Assembly: GCF_020520425.1 (NCBI RefSeq) | Contig: NC_079487.1 | Coordinates: 3,891,501-3,955,500 of the forward strand | Length of the DNA: 64,000 bases | Source: Spinacia oleracea | Lineage: Eukaryota; Streptophyta; Magnoliopsida; Caryophyllales; Amaranthaceae | Direction of reading: 5' to 3' | In this document: positions 21,745 through 33,846 of the stretch, piece after piece | How the letters are laid out: every line of letters begins with the position of its first letter | How positions within the stretch are numbered: the first letter of the stretch is position 1 | Notes under the pieces: model-generated | Seen by the model: the letters and a program-made list of their open reading frames with translations, nothing else | Databases searched by the model: none | What the model was told of the DNA's origin: nothing | Program-made: the position numbers and the translations under genes

Positions 21745-24700
21745 TCAAAGCCATTCTCCAATATGCTTGATTCCCATAGCTGCAGTGTGCGAGTTGTGCT
21801 TCGCCTGCGGCAGAGGTTTAGTCAATGGATCTGATATGTTGTCATCAGTTCCAATTTTTCTTATCTCGACTTCTTTTCTTTCAACGAACTCTCGTAGAAG
21901 GTGAAATCTACGAAGTACATGCTTGACTCTCTGGTGGTGTCTAGGCTCCTTTGCCTGTGCAATAGCTCCGTTATTATCACAATACAGGGCTATTGGTCCT
22001 TTAATGGAGGGGACTACACCAAGTTCACCTATGAACTTCCTTAGCCATATAGCTTCCTTTGCTGCTTCATGTGCAGCAATGTACTCCGCTTCAGTTGTAG
22101 AATCCGCAATGGTGCTTTGCTTAGCACTTTTCCAGCTTACTGCTCCTCCGTTGAGGCAGAAGACAAACCCAGACTGTGATCTGAAATCATCTTTGTCGGT
22201 TTGGAAACTTGCGTCCGTATAGCCTTTAACAATTAATTCATCATCTCCACCATAGACCAGGAAGTCATCTTTGTGCCTTTTCAGGTACTTCAGAATATTC
22301 TTGGCAGCAGTCCAATGTGCCTCTCCTGGGTCTGACTGGTATCTGCTCGTAGCACTGAGTGCGTACGCAACATCCGGGCGTGTACATATCATAGCATACA
22401 TTATTGAACCAATCAATGATGCATATGGAATCCCATTCATTCGTCTACGCTCATCAAGTGTTTTTGGGCACTGAGTCTTGCTTAGAGTCATTCCATGAGA
22501 CATGGGTAGGTAGCCTCGCTTGGAGTCCGCCATCTTGAACCTATCAAGCACCTTATTGATATAAGTGCTTTGACTAAGTCCAATCATCTTTTTAGATCTA
22601 TCTCTGTAAATCTTGATGCCCAATATGTACTGTGCTTCTCCTAGATCTTTCATCGAAAAACATTTCCCAAGCCAAATCTTGACAGAGTTCAACATAGGAA
22701 TGTCATTTCCGATAAGTAATATGTCGTCGACATATAATACTAGGAAAGCAATTTTGCTCCCACTGACCTTCTTGTATACACAAGATTCGTCTGCGTTCTT
22801 GATGAAACCAAAGTCACTGACTGCTTCATCAAAACGTATATTCCAGCTCCTGGATGCCTGCTTCAATCCGTAGATTGACTTCTTTAGCTTGCATACCTTT
22901 TTAGCATTCTTTGGATCCTCAAAACCTTCAGGCTGTGTCATAAACACAGTTTCTGTTAAAACGTCGTTTAAGAAAGCAGTTTTGACATCCATCTGCCATA
23001 TTTCGTAATCGTAATATGCAGCGATTGCTAACATTATCCGAATAGACTTTAGCATTGCAACTGGTGAAAAGGTTTCATCGTAGTCCACACCGTGGACTTG
23101 CCTGTAACCTTTTGCAACCAATCTAGCTTTGAAAACTTCAAGTTTCCCATCCTTGTCCTTTTTCAGTTTGAAAACCCATTTGCTTCCAATGGCTTGGTAG
23201 CCATCTGGCAAATCGACCAAATCCCATACTTGGTTTTCAGACATGGAGTCTAATTCAGATTGCATGGCTTCTTGCCATTGCTTGGAGCTAGGGCTCGTCA
23301 TAGCTTGTTTGTAAGTCGCAGGTTCATCACTTTCAAGTAATAGAACGTCATAGCTCTCGTTCGTCAAAATACCTAAGTACCTTTCCGGTTGAGATCTATA
23401 TCTTTGCGATCTACGCGGGGTAACATTTCTAGTTTGACCATGATTCTCACCAGATTCTTCTAAAGATCTCTGAGTTTCATCCTGAATGTCATCTTGAGCA
23501 TTCTCTAGAGTTTGTTGTTCGATTCGAATTTCTTCGAGGTCTACTTTTCTCCCACTTGTCATTTTGGAAATGTGATCTTTCTCCAAAAAGACACCATCTC
23601 GAGCAACAAACACCTTGTTCTCAGATGTATTGTAGAAGTAATACCCCTTTGTTTCCTTTGGATAGCCCACAAGGATACATTTGTCAGATTTTGGATGAAG
23701 TTTGTCTGAAATTAATCGTTTGACGTATACTTCACATCCCCAAATCTTAAGAAAAGACACATTTGGAGGCTTTCCAAACCATAATTCATATGGAGTCTTT
23801 TCGACAGCTTTAGACGGAGCTCTATTTATAGTGAGTGCAGCTGTATTTAGTGCATGTCCCCAAAATTCTAATGGAAGTTTGGCCTGACCCATCATTGACC
23901 TGACCATGTCTAGCAAGGTTCTGTTCCTCCGTTCTGACACACCGTTCCATTGTGGTGTTCCAGGAGGAGTCAATTCTGATAGAATTCCACATTCTTTCAG
24001 ATGGTCATCAAATTCATAGCTCAGATATTCACCGCCTCTATCAGACCGCAGTGCCTTAATCTTCTTGCCTAATTGATTCTCTACTTCACTCTGAAATTCC
24101 TTGAATTTGTCAAAGGATTCATACTTATGCTTCATTAGGTAGACATAACCATATCTACTGAAGTCATCAGTGAAAGTGATAAAGTAGCTGAAACCACCTC
24201 TAGCATTTGTACTCATTGGTCCACATACATCTGTATGGATTAAACCCAATAGTTCATTTGCTCTTTCTCCAACTTTAGAGAAAGGTTGCTTTGTCATTTT
24301 GCCAAGTAAACATGATTCGCATTTACCATAATCCTCTAAGTCAAATGGTTCTAGAATTCCTTCCTTTTGAAGTCTTTCTAAGCGTTTCAAGTTTATATGG
24401 CCTAATCGACAATGCCACACATAGGTGAGATCTGAATCATCCTTTTTGGCCTTTTTGGTATTTATGTTATATACTTGTTTGTCGTGATCTAATAAATAAA
24501 GTCCATTGACTAATCTAGCAGATCCATAAAACATCTCTTTAAAATTAAACGAACAACTATTGTCTTTTATTAAAAAGGAAAATCCCTTAGCATCTAAGCA
24601 AGAAACTGAAATGATGTTTTTAGTAAGACTTGGAACATGGAAACATTCTTCCAGTTCCAAAACTAGCCCGGAGGGCAACGACAAATAGTAAGTTCTTACA

Positions 24701-25707
24701 GCTAATGCAGCAATCCGTGCTCCATTTCCCACTCGTAGGTCGACTTCACCCTTGCTTAACTTTCTACTTCTTCTTAGTCCCTGAAAATTGGAACATAAGT
24801 GTGAGCCACAACCTGTATCTAATACCCAAGAAGTTGAATTAGCAAGTATACAGTCTATAACGAAAATACCTGAAGATGGAACGACTGTTCCGTTCTTCTG
24901 ATCTTCCTTTAGCTTCAAGCAATCTCTCTTCCAATGCCCCTTCTTCTTGCAGTAGAAGCATTCGGATTCAGAAGTGGGTTGACTGACCTTCCTCTTTACA
25001 GATTTGGCGCCAGTTTGCTTAGTTGGGCTGGCCTTGTTGCCACCTTTCTTAGCATTCCTCTTCTTTCCAGATTTCTTGAACTTGCCCCCACGCACCATAA
25101 GCACATCCTGCTTATCACTCTTGAGCGTCTTTTCAGCGGTCTTCAGCATACCGTGAAGCTCAGTGAGCGTTTTGTCCAGACTATTCATACTGTAGTTCAG
25201 TTTGAACTGATCATACCCGCTATGAAGAGAATGGAGGATGGTGTCTATAGCCATTTCCTGAGAAAATTGATGATCCAGCCGACTCATATTCTCAATGAGT
25301 CCAATCATTTTGAGAACATGTGGACTTACGGGCTCGCCTTTCTTAAGCTTGGTCTCAAGAATTTGCCTATGAGTCTCGAATCTTTCGACTCGAGCCAGAT
25401 CTTGGAACATGTTCTTCAACTCACTGATGATTGTGAAAGCATCTGAGTTGATGAACGTTTTCTGCAGATCCGCACTCATGGTGGCGAGCATTAGACATTT
25501 CACATCCTTGTTGGCATCAATCCAACGATTGAGGGCTGCCTGAGTGACCCCGTCGCCTGCGGCTTCGGGCATCGCCTCTTCTAGGACATACTCCTTTTCT
25601 TCCTGCATAAGAACTATTTGCAAGTTCCTTTGCCAGTCAAGGAAGTTTTTCCCGTTCAACTTCTCCTTTTCGAGAATTGATCGAATGTTGAATGAATTGT
25701 TTGCCAT
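21745..25707 (-). CDS. Copia gag-pol polyprotein, intact, 1320 aa
   Basis: One uninterrupted frame encodes capsid and all enzymes for copying and inserting the element. Gag spans residues ~1-245. A zinc knuckle C-x2-C-x4-H-x4-C is at 250-263. Protease has LDTGC with the catalytic Asp at 297. The pre-integrase HHCC-type region is ~430-470. Integrase has D493, D556 and E592, giving the D,D-35-E spacing. RT has D907 and the YVDD box at 992-995. RNase H has D1165, E1208 and D1244. It ends ISDPLTKPLPQAKHN...GEWL. Start: the first ATG of the frame, followed by the usual MANNSF N-terminus. All catalytic residues are present, so activity is plausible. The lineage resembles Tork/Angela-type Copia with long LTRs, but I am not sure. 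Confidence 0.97.
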   Translation of the reverse strand: MANNSFNIRSILEKEKLNGKNFLDWQRNLQIVLMQEEKEYVLEEAMPEAAGDGVTQAALNRWIDANKDVKCLMLATMSADLQKTFINSDAFTIISELKNMFQDLARVERFETHRQILETKLKKGEPVSPHVLKMIGLIENMSRLDHQFSQEMAIDTILHSLHSGYDQFKLNYSMNSLDKTLTELHGMLKTAEKTLKSDKQDVLMVRGGKFKKSGKKRNAKKGGNKASPTKQTGAKSVKRKVSQPTSESECFYCKKKGHWKRDCLKLKEDQKNGTVVPSSGIFVIDCILANSTSWVLDTGCGSHLCSNFQGLRRSRKLSKGEVDLRVGNGARIAALAVRTYYLSLPSGLVLELEECFHVPSLTKNIISVSCLDAKGFSFLIKDNSCSFNFKEMFYGSARLVNGLYLLDHDKQVYNINTKKAKKDDSDLTYVWHCRLGHINLKRLERLQKEGILEPFDLEDYGKCESCLLGKMTKQPFSKVGERANELLGLIHTDVCGPMSTNARGGFSYFITFTDDFSRYGYVYLMKHKYESFDKFKEFQSEVENQLGKKIKALRSDRGGEYLSYEFDDHLKECGILSELTPPGTPQWNGVSERRNRTLLDMVRSMMGQAKLPLEFWGHALNTAALTINRAPSKAVEKTPYELWFGKPPNVSFLKIWGCEVYVKRLISDKLHPKSDKCILVGYPKETKGYYFYNTSENKVFVARDGVFLEKDHISKMTSGRKVDLEEIRIEQQTLENAQDDIQDETQRSLEESGENHGQTRNVTPRRSQRYRSQPERYLGILTNESYDVLLLESDEPATYKQAMTSPSSKQWQEAMQSELDSMSENQVWDLVDLPDGYQAIGSKWVFKLKKDKDGKLEVFKARLVAKGYRQVHGVDYDETFSPVAMLKSIRIMLAIAAYYDYEIWQMDVKTAFLNDVLTETVFMTQPEGFEDPKNAKKVCKLKKSIYGLKQASRSWNIRFDEAVSDFGFIKNADESCVYKKVSGSKIAFLVLYVDDILLIGNDIPMLNSVKIWLGKCFSMKDLGEAQYILGIKIYRDRSKKMIGLSQSTYINKVLDRFKMADSKRGYLPMSHGMTLSKTQCPKTLDERRRMNGIPYASLIGSIMYAMICTRPDVAYALSATSRYQSDPGEAHWTAAKNILKYLKRHKDDFLVYGGDDELIVKGYTDASFQTDKDDFRSQSGFVFCLNGGAVSWKSAKQSTIADSTTEAEYIAAHEAAKEAIWLRKFIGELGVVPSIKGPIALYCDNNGAIAQAKEPRHHQRVKHVLRRFHLLREFVERKEVEIRKIGTDDNISDPLTKPLPQAKHNSHTAAMGIKHIGEWL

Positions 25708-28510
25708 TTAAAAACTACAATTGAAAAGAATAAACAAATAAATAACCATTCACAGTTTCTCTTAATAAACTTAAATTCTAGCATACATGCATAATTCAAT
25801 GTTTATTAAGCATTTTATTCAAGTTATGTGTTCCGGCAGGTGTGAATAAAATGATTCCAAGATCCTAAAATCATTGAAGAACTAAGCACAGTTTGTCGAC
25901 TTAATCCTAAAACATCTTAGGTAAGCAAAAGTCTTTTGCTAATAGTCTAGAAACTATTCTTGGTTGATAGGTACGTCTAAGAACTTATTAGGTAAACCTA
26001 TCGATTTTGCCACGACATAAAAGGACTCCTTACTTATATCGTTGAGTTTCACCAAAACTAACATGTACTCACAATTATTTGTGTACCTTGCCCCTTTAGG
26101 ACCAATAAGTAACACCTCGCTGAGCGAAAACTATTACTAGATTGATGTAAAGGATATCCAAGCAAGTGTATATTTTGGCATGGCACCTTATAACTCAATT
26201 TTTAAGTTTGGAACTTAAGGCTCTTACTATGTTGGTTAGATTTTAAGTGAACTAAAATCCTTAATCATGCAACATAATCAAGCTTTTGATCTCATGCATT
26301 TTAAGACATATTTAAAAGCAATAAATAACTTAAAACATGCATAAGATAAATGTGATCTAGTATGGCCCGACTTCATCTTGAAGCTTTAACTTCAAAGTCC
26401 GTCTTGAAAATCTCCGTGGGAGGCACCATTTTCTTCAAATAGGATAAGCTATAATTAAAACTAATTACAACTATTTGATGGTACGCAGACCATATTTGAA
26501 TAGAAAAACAACTTTGGTACTTTAGACCAATTACATTCAAATTAATGGTACGCAGACCATATTTTCTATCCTATTTGGGCCATACTAGTCACTTCATAAC
26601 CTGCAAAACAGTACATATACAATATATACCATTCACCCATTCATTATCATGAATGGCCCACATAGCTGGTTAGTAAAACACATTATGCATCACGTAAACA
26701 TTTGCAGCAATTAATCAAGGGCACCAATAATCTACCAATTATTCAGTCCTTATTAATTCTAATCAAGTTGTTTTGACCTTAAGGATTTGTAGACCTAATC
26801 AAGAGTTTATGACTAAAAAGGGCTCCCACTCAAACCAATAAATTCATATGCTTTACTAATTTTAAACATAAAAATGTATTTCTAGTCTAACCGGAAACAT
26901 ACAAATTTAATTAAAATTTAAAGCTCATATAAATTTATAATTGAATCCAAAAAGTTTAATTTAATTTCAGTCGTATTTAAATTAATTCATGATTTTAATT
27001 TTAGAAAAATAATTAGAATAAATAAATTCATTATAATTACAATATTCAAAATTAAAATCCAAGAAAATAATTTAAATTATTAATTTTAAAATTAATTAAA
27101 ATTACGTAAACTGAAAATTTCAAATTAAACATTCAAAACGATCTAATCGCAACGCAAACACCCTACGCATCGCACGCCAATGGGCCACACGCACACAGCC
27201 ATCGCTGGCCATGTGCGCGCATCCCATGCGCTGCGTCGCATAGCTGCTGCTTCTACCCTTCGCAAGCAATCGCGCGAGTTGGTGCTCGCTGCGCGCGCGC
27301 CAGCGCTCGACGCACGCGAGCCATCGCTCGCTGTGCGCGCTCGCCAGCGCTCGATGTGCGCGCTCGCCAGCGCTCGCTGTGCACGCTCGCCATCGCTCGA
27401 TTGATGCGAGCCAGTGCTCGCTCCGCGCGCTCGCCAGCGCTCGCTTGTGCGAGCCAGCGCTCGCTGCGCGAGGCATCGATGCTGGGCGCAGCACTCGTGG
27501 CACGCGAGCTTGCGCTCGCTGCGCGCGAGGCAGTGCGCGTTGTGGCGCAGCTCGCTTGCTGCCCACACGCGACTGCCGTGCCTTGCCTTCGCCCATGCCC
27601 ATTCGTCCATTGCTCGTAGCCCACGACACAAGGCAGGGCTGCTGCCTTGTGCTCGTGCACCATGCCCTTGCTCAATGCATTCGTGCCGCATGGGCGACGA
27701 GCTCCCTTGCTCGTCGTCGCATGCCCGCACTATACAACACCCCTTAAGGGTAACACGTAGCGTCCATTGCTTTGTGCGTGCAAGTTATATGAACGAATCG
27801 CATAAAATTTAAAAAATTTATATTTAAAATTAATGACAAATTAATAAATTAATATTAATTTCATAATTTTAGGGCGAAAAATCGAAAATTTATTATTCAA
27901 TTGATTTCCGATTAACATGGATTCAAGTCTAGGTCATAAAAAATTTAAAATTTATCATAAATTTACAATTTTTATGGTGGTTTTTAATCATAGGTATCTA
28001 ATTAAATTATAATTAATTATGAAAATCAAATTAATTCTAAATTATTCTAATTTTCAACAAATTAATCATAATTACAAATTAGATTGCATAATTAACAAGG
28101 CTAGGAATTCAAACTTGTTAAACACATACAGTAGGTCAATCAAAAATTCAAGATTTATCAACAAGAATCGCAACTATTTAATTTAACATCTTAAATTTAC
28201 GAAATTGTGCATTCGAAAAACTAAAACCTTCGAAAAGTCATAGTTAGGCTTCGAATTTGAGAATTCTGGGTTCGGCAGAAAAACACTATTTTTGTCAAAA
28301 TTTTAGAATGCCTTTTACATGCGGAATTGACACAAAAATCACTTGATTTGGATGAGTAACGAAGAAACTGCCAAAAAACTGCGTACGTATAATTAAATAA
28401 ACGCAATTTGCAATTAATTAACAATTACGAAAATTAATCACCCCTTTTAATTCTTGCAAATTTGTAATATTTAACCATGTTCATGCAATTTAGATTATGA
28501 AAATAATAAG
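25708..28510 (-). other. C1 5' leader
   Basis: A 2.8-kb untranslated leader between the primer site and gag. It contains a repeated ATGGTACGCAGACCATATTT motif (26480 and 26544 regions), a very AT-rich stretch (26880-27120), the GC-rich minisatellite (27170-27730) and another AT-rich stretch. Long open frames on both strands in the GC-rich part are compositional artefacts. It is about 95% matched by eye in C2 (38760-41404). Confidence 0.75.
27170..27730. repeat. GC-rich minisatellite in the C1 leader
   Basis: Degenerate units of about 20-26 bp built on GCGCGCTCGCCAGCGCTCGC. It is flanked on both sides by strongly AT-rich sequence. The C2 counterpart (40090-40640) has a different unit, GCGCGCGACATCGCTCGCTG, showing turnover of the array between copies. 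Confidence 0.85.
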
Positions 28511-28526
28511 AGGCTCGTGATACCAC
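28511..28526 (-). other. Primer binding site of C1 (tRNA-Met initiator type)
   Basis: On the minus strand GTGGTATCACGAGCCT follows the 5' LTR. It matches the usual plant Copia TGGTATCAGAGCC except for one extra C after TGGTATCA. C2 has TGGTATCATGAGCC at the same place. Confidence 0.75.
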
Positions 28527-29911
28527 TGTTAGGTTATGATACATATGACAATTCATAAATCATGCGGAAAAACCATTTAGCCAGGAATACATATTATTTA
28601 CACATAATCATATAGCATAGTTTAGATGCATACTCTTTGTTGCGTGCCTTCCCTAGCTGCGCCCGAACCGAACAAGAACAAGTCTTTAGGACTCCAAGTG
28701 TCGTCCCTCCGTAGATAGTCCACAGCACGTCCGGATCCGCCTTAAGATTGACCAACTAGAATCGCCCTTAAGGTACTAAAAATTTCGGCACTTTTGAGCA
28801 AGGAATGTAACTGAATTTTTCTCTCAAAAACTCACTTTGAATACTTTAAAACTTGTTATAAATTGTGAACCCAGGCCACATATTTATAGGGGTATGGAAA
28901 GAGAATTGGAATCCTATTAGGATACGAATTAATTAAATTAGAATCATAATAAAACTCTTATTTAATTAATTTATCAAATAGAATTAGGAATTTAATCATT
29001 AAACGAATCCTGTACGTTTTAGGTTTCGTATGTGAACACAAACACCCACGCACGCACAGCAGCCCACGAGGGGCGCCATGCGCGCGCGCGCACAGCCCGA
29101 GCATCGCAGCCCACGACTGCCGCAGCCTTGGGCGCGCGCTGGGCCTGCCTTGCGGTGGGCCTGGCGCAGCCTTGGGCTGGCGTGTTGTGGCGCGCGTTTC
29201 CCTTGCAGGACGTGGGCCTGGCTTCGTGCTGGGCCTTCGTCTAGCAAGCTCGTCCGATGCTAATTCGTACGACGCGCTTCCGATTAATTTTCCGATTCCG
29301 GAATTCATTTCCGATACGAACAATATTTAACATTTCCGATTCCGGAATTAATTTCCGTTTCGAACAAATATTTAATATTTCCGTTTCCGGAATTATTTTC
29401 CGATTCCGATAATATTTCCGATTCAGACAATATTTCCGTTTCCGGCAATATTTCCGATTCCGGCAATATTTCCATTTCCGATAATATTTTCCGATACGTA
29501 CCATGTTTCCGTTTCCGGTAACATCTACGACTTGGATAATATTTATATTTCCGATACGATCCATATTTCCGTTTCCGGCAATATCATCGTTTCCGGAGTA
29601 TTCATTTCTTGCCTGTGACGATCTCAGCTCCCACTGAAACCAAGATCCGTCGATTCCGAATATCCATAGATGGAGTATTTAATGCCATTAAATACTTGAT
29701 CCGTTTACGTACTATTTGTGTGACCCTACGGGTTCAGTCAAGAGTAAGCTGTGGATTAATATCATTAATTCCACTTGAACTGAAGCGGCCTCTAGCTAGG
29801 CATTCAGCTCACTTGATCTCACTGAATTATTAACTTGTTAATTAATACTGAACCGCATATATTAGACTTATCATTGAATGCATACTTGGACCAAGGGCAT
29901 TATTTCCTTCA
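28527..29911 (-). repeat. 5' LTR of C1
   Basis: 1385 bp, identical in length to the 3' LTR, and drives transcription leftward. A TATA box is at 28881-28888. Confidence 0.95.
28881..28888 (-). promoter_or_regulatory. TATA box of the C1 5' LTR
   Basis: TATAAATA on the minus strand, conserved at the equivalent place in the 3' LTR (19848-19855), in both C2 LTRs (32762-32769 and 41776-41783) and in the truncated LTR at 4447-4454. Confidence 0.7.
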
Positions 29912-29916
29912 CAAGC

Positions 29917-30402
29917 ATCAAACGTCGCATCGAACCATCCATCGAAAATACGGGTATACACCTGTATATCCAAGTGCAAACAGATGAATATTTCAAGAAT
30001 ACAAAGTCCAAAAAATACAACGACTCAGGCGCCCAACTCCCAACGGACCCAAGCTCCGGGAAAGTCAGTCGAAATTTCAAAAATCTAAGGGCCAGTAAAA
30101 AGCTCTTATCCCCAGCGAAGCACATCCCAACGGATCAACTCCGGGTATTCAAATTCAAAATTTCAAGATTCAAAAATTCAAGATTCAAAATTTTCGATGC
30201 CAAGCTCCGTCTTGAACTGAAGGTGGAGAAGTACAAGTACAAACCAGAGTCATCACCACCCCTTCGAGGTAGACTCTGTCCTTTTTTCTAACGCCTGTTT
30301 TATGCAGGTACCGGCGTACAAAGAGTGGTCTCTATTGCAGAACATCTTGACCATTCTCCGTCCCTTTCGAAATACTTTGACTTGCGCTTTCCTAACCAAA
30401 CG
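29917..30402 (+). other. G1 3' untranslated region to the right of C1
   Basis: The continuation of G1 beyond the C1 target duplication. It has repeated CCCAACGGACC...CTCCGGG motifs (30037-30145) that also occur in the insertion splitting the integrase near 12972. No gene was seen. Confidence 0.6.
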
Positions 30403-30423
30403 CTCAGTCAAAGTGGGGGCTTC
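30403..30423 (+). other. Polypurine tract of G1
   Basis: CTCAGTCAAAGTGGGGGCTTC sits against the 3' LTR start at 30424. The inverted pair ACTTTGAC (30374-30381) and GTCAAAGT (30407-30414) overlaps the tract. Confidence 0.8.
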
Positions 30424-32405
30424 TGTAGACACCTAATTTGTGTCTCCCCTTTGAGATGATGACGATACCATTATCCTTGTTAGATGATTGGAATAGCTCC
30501 AGGCGGAAATCCCAATTGCTAAGAATGCTTCCAAAATTCAAGATCCAAAATCCAACCCCCGAGATCGTTCCCCTTTCGGTTCTCGGTACAAAATACAACT
30601 TTCCAAATCCAATTTCAAAATCCAAGTACAATATCAACTAGTAGACCATCCCATTGGTTTTACTAGGCCTTTTCTACTCAAAATCATATAAGGTAAGTCA
30701 AATTCGGGCGCCGACCCACAAAATCGAGCATGCCGGGCCCCGTCCCGTAAAACCGGAATTCAAAATCCCGAGAAAGGCTTGTTTTTAGACGCTAAACGAT
30801 GCCTTAACCTCCAAGCAAACACAAAACGCCAAACCTAGTACAATTCGTACAACGGGTACAACACTACAAGACGAAACAAGGACGGAGCCCGAGTCCTTGC
30901 TTTGGCGGCATTCAAGCCACGTCAGCAACGCACTGCGCTGGCCTGGCGCCCTGCGCTGGCATGTGCTGGCGTTTTGCACCATTCCCTCCTATAAATACCC
31001 CTCATTTCCATCGAAAAAGGATGAGCACAACAATACAACGTCGTAATTTCGACATTACGCCTCAAAATACAACTCAAAAACTCCTCAAAAACACATACAA
31101 AATTCCTAAATTCCAAAGCAATTGGGAGCTCTTGCCTAAATCTAACTAGGTAAATCCGAATCCCATTCTAATCTACTATGTTGCTTTGATTTCTAAATGA
31201 TTAGCAAGTTGGTGTTTTTAATCAATAAAAAACACCACTTGCAACAATCACACATGTTTTCCAAAAATACAAACTTTTTCAAAAGACAAAGTACAAATTT
31301 CAAAGATTCAAGGATGTCCAAGTTGTTTACAATCATCTCTTGGACTAGAATCACCATCAAACATGGGGTAATCAAAGATAACACCTTTTAACGTTTAAAG
31401 GTTTAGTCTTTTGAGATTCAAAACTCCATTTTCAATATACAAGTTCAAGTCTTCAATTTTCAAAGATCTTGCCATGTTTAGGGTTATTCATAGTTATTTC
31501 CCTAAACTAGGATCATTTCATGTTCAAACATTTCAATATTTATTCTTTCAATTTCAAGTTTAACATGCAAAATCTAGGATATTTGGGTTGAGCAACCTCT
31601 CCCAAGTTGAGATTTTTGGCTTTGAATTCGTGTCGGGCGCACTTATTTTTAAGGAGTCGCTTGGCGTTCAAATCTCATGTGCCCAAGTACAACTTTCAAT
31701 TATGCACCTTTCAATATTGCAATTTCAATATCGCACCTTTCAATATCGCACCTTTCAATATCGCATTTTCAATATCGCACTTTCAATACCGCAATTTCGA
31801 TGCGGCAATTTCAATTCCGCACTTTCAATTCCGCATCTTTACTTGCCTAGTCCATTTCTAGGCAATGTGGACCTTCTCCCTAGTCCTTTTCTAGGGGGTC
31901 TTGTATTTACTAATGCCGCACTTTATTTAGTATTGTGATGTTGCTTTATTTTCTTTATCACTTTCATCACCAACATGCTAAATACAACAAAATACAAAGG
32001 TTACATCACGCTTAACAAAGATATTTTTGGACAAACCGGCCTTAGGTTTCTTAAATCAATCTTTAAAGCAAAGTGACCACCGTACAATTAGAAATTCTAT
32101 TTTGCTCTAAAATTCAAACCCACATAGTCTAATCTAGGGTTTATTTTCGAACTAATGTTGTTCCAACGTACTTGAACATTTCTAAAGCTCGCCGAATAAG
32201 CATTTTCGTTCCCGAGCCCAGATCTCACCCATCCGTTTCAAGTATTCAAGGCCTTATCCGAAAATAGAGTCATTTGCGGTCTTTCCAAACAAGACCTTAA
32301 ATAAAGTTTGGTGGCGACTCCTTCGAGGTGCAAAAATTCAAGCGGTTCTCTAAACGAGCCGGCCGGCCTCTCCCCCCCTGTAAGAAACGGGAAAAATAAT
32401 AAAAC
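30424..32405 (+). repeat. 3' LTR of G1, main part
   Basis: 1982 bp matching 7022-9080 of the 5' LTR. It is broken off at AATAATAAAAC by C2, and its last nine bases (CCCCCTACA) lie at 42855-42863. It has one copy of the 18-bp GC-rich repeat where the 5' LTR has four, and a TATA box at 30990-30997. Confidence 0.92.
30990..30997 (+). promoter_or_regulatory. TATA box of the G1 3' LTR
   Basis: TATAAATA in the same context as the 5' LTR box. If used here, transcription would run into C2. Confidence 0.6.
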
Positions 32406-33833
32406 TGTTAGGTTATGATACATATGATATTACATAAATCATGCGGAAACAACCATTAACCCAGGATTACATATTATTTACACATAATCATATAGCATAA
32501 TTTAGATGCATACTCTTTGTTGCGTGCCCTCCCTAGCTGCGCCCGAACCGAACCAGAACAAGTCTTTAGGACTCCAAGTGTCGTCCCTCCGTAGATAGTC
32601 CACAGCACGTCCGGATCCGCCTTAAGATTAACCAACTAGAATCGCCCTTAAGGTACTAGAATTTTCGGCACTTTTGAGCAAGATGTGTGGCTGAATTTTT
32701 TTCTCAAAAACTCACTTTGAATACTTTTTAAACTCGTTATAAATTGTGAACCCATGCCACATATTTATAGGGTTATGGAAAGGGAATTGGAATCCTATTC
32801 AGATACAAATTAATTAAACCTAGAATCCTACAAGAACTCTAATTTAATTCATTTATCAAATAGAATTAGGAATTTAATCATTAATCGAACTCTGCACGTT
32901 TTAGGAAACGTGCACGAACACAAACACTTACGCACACACACACGGCAGCCTCGATGGGCCGCCCATGCGTGCGTGCGAGCAGCAGCCCACGCAGCGAGGC
33001 CTGCGCGAGCCACAAGCCCGCGCAAGCACCCGCGCGCGCTGCGCGCGCTGTGCGCGCTGCCACGGCCTGCTGGGCCTGGCCTTGCGCTGGGCCTGGCGTG
33101 GCTGTTTGTGTGGCGCGCTTGGCTTGCTGGGCGATGGCCTGGCTTCGTGCTGGGCCCTCGTCCGGCAGGCCTCGTCCGATGCTTATTCGTACGATACGCT
33201 TCCGATTAAATTTCCGATTCCGGAATTCATTTCCGATACGAACAATATTTAACATTTCCGATTCCGGAATTAATTTCCGTTTCGAACAAATATTTAATAT
33301 TTCCGTTTCCGGAATTATTTTCCGATTCTGGTAATATCTCCGATTCTGACAATATTTCCGTTTCCGGCAATATTTCCGATTCTGGTAATATTTCCATTTC
33401 CGATAATATTTTCCGATACGTACCATGTTTCCGTTTCCGGCAACATCTACGACTTGGATAATATTTATATTTCCGATACGATCCATATTTCCGTTTCCGG
33501 CAATATCATCGTTTCCGGAGTATTCATTTCTTGCCTGTGACGATCTCAGCTCCCACTGAAACCAAGATCCGTCGATTCCGAATATCCATAGATAGAGTAT
33601 TTAATGCCATTAAATACTTGATCCGTTTACGTACTATTTGTGTGACCCTACGGGTTCAGTCAAGAGTAAGCTGTGGATTAATATCATTAATTCCACTTGA
33701 ACTGAAGCGGCCTCTAGCTAGGCATTCAGCTCACTTGATCTCACTGAATTATTAACTTGTTAATTAATACTGAACCGCATTTATTAGACTTATCATAGAA
33801 TGCATACTTGGACCAAGGGCATTATTTCCTTCA
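32406..33833 (-). repeat. 3' LTR of C2
   Basis: 1428 bp. It starts TGTTAGGTTATGATACATATGATATT and ends TTTCCTTCA on the + strand. It is clearly the C1 LTR family but differs from C1 at many sites, so C1 and C2 are sister lineages, not parent and copy. Confidence 0.94.
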
Positions 33834-33846
33834 GTCTCCCACTTGT
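33834..33846 (-). other. Polypurine tract of C2
   Basis: The same ACAAGTGGGAGAC tract as C1, next to the LTR. Confidence 0.8.

Larger units (their letters stand above)
19494..29911 (-). mobile_element. Full-length Ty1/Copia element C1, apparently intact
   Basis: 10,418 bp with two 1385-bp LTRs, TG...CA ends, and perfect target duplications CAAGC at 19489-19493 and 29912-29916. Reading on the minus strand, the order is 5' LTR (29911-28527), initiator-Met-type primer site, GC-rich leader, gag-pol (25707-21745), 3' untranslated region, tract, 3' LTR (20878-19494). Only six differences between the LTRs were seen by eye. It sits in the G1 internal region just outside the PMD gene's promoter. This is the youngest and most complete element here and a candidate source of the proteins that moved C2. 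Confidence 0.95.

Noticed and set aside
21923..25446. Plus-strand frames across C1
   Set aside because: Antisense shadows of the intact gag-pol frame.
27120..27812. Several long, alanine- and arginine-rich open frames on both strands
   Set aside because: They overlap in many frames over the GC-rich minisatellite of the C1 leader and lack any family motif. The same happens at 40047-40797 in C2.
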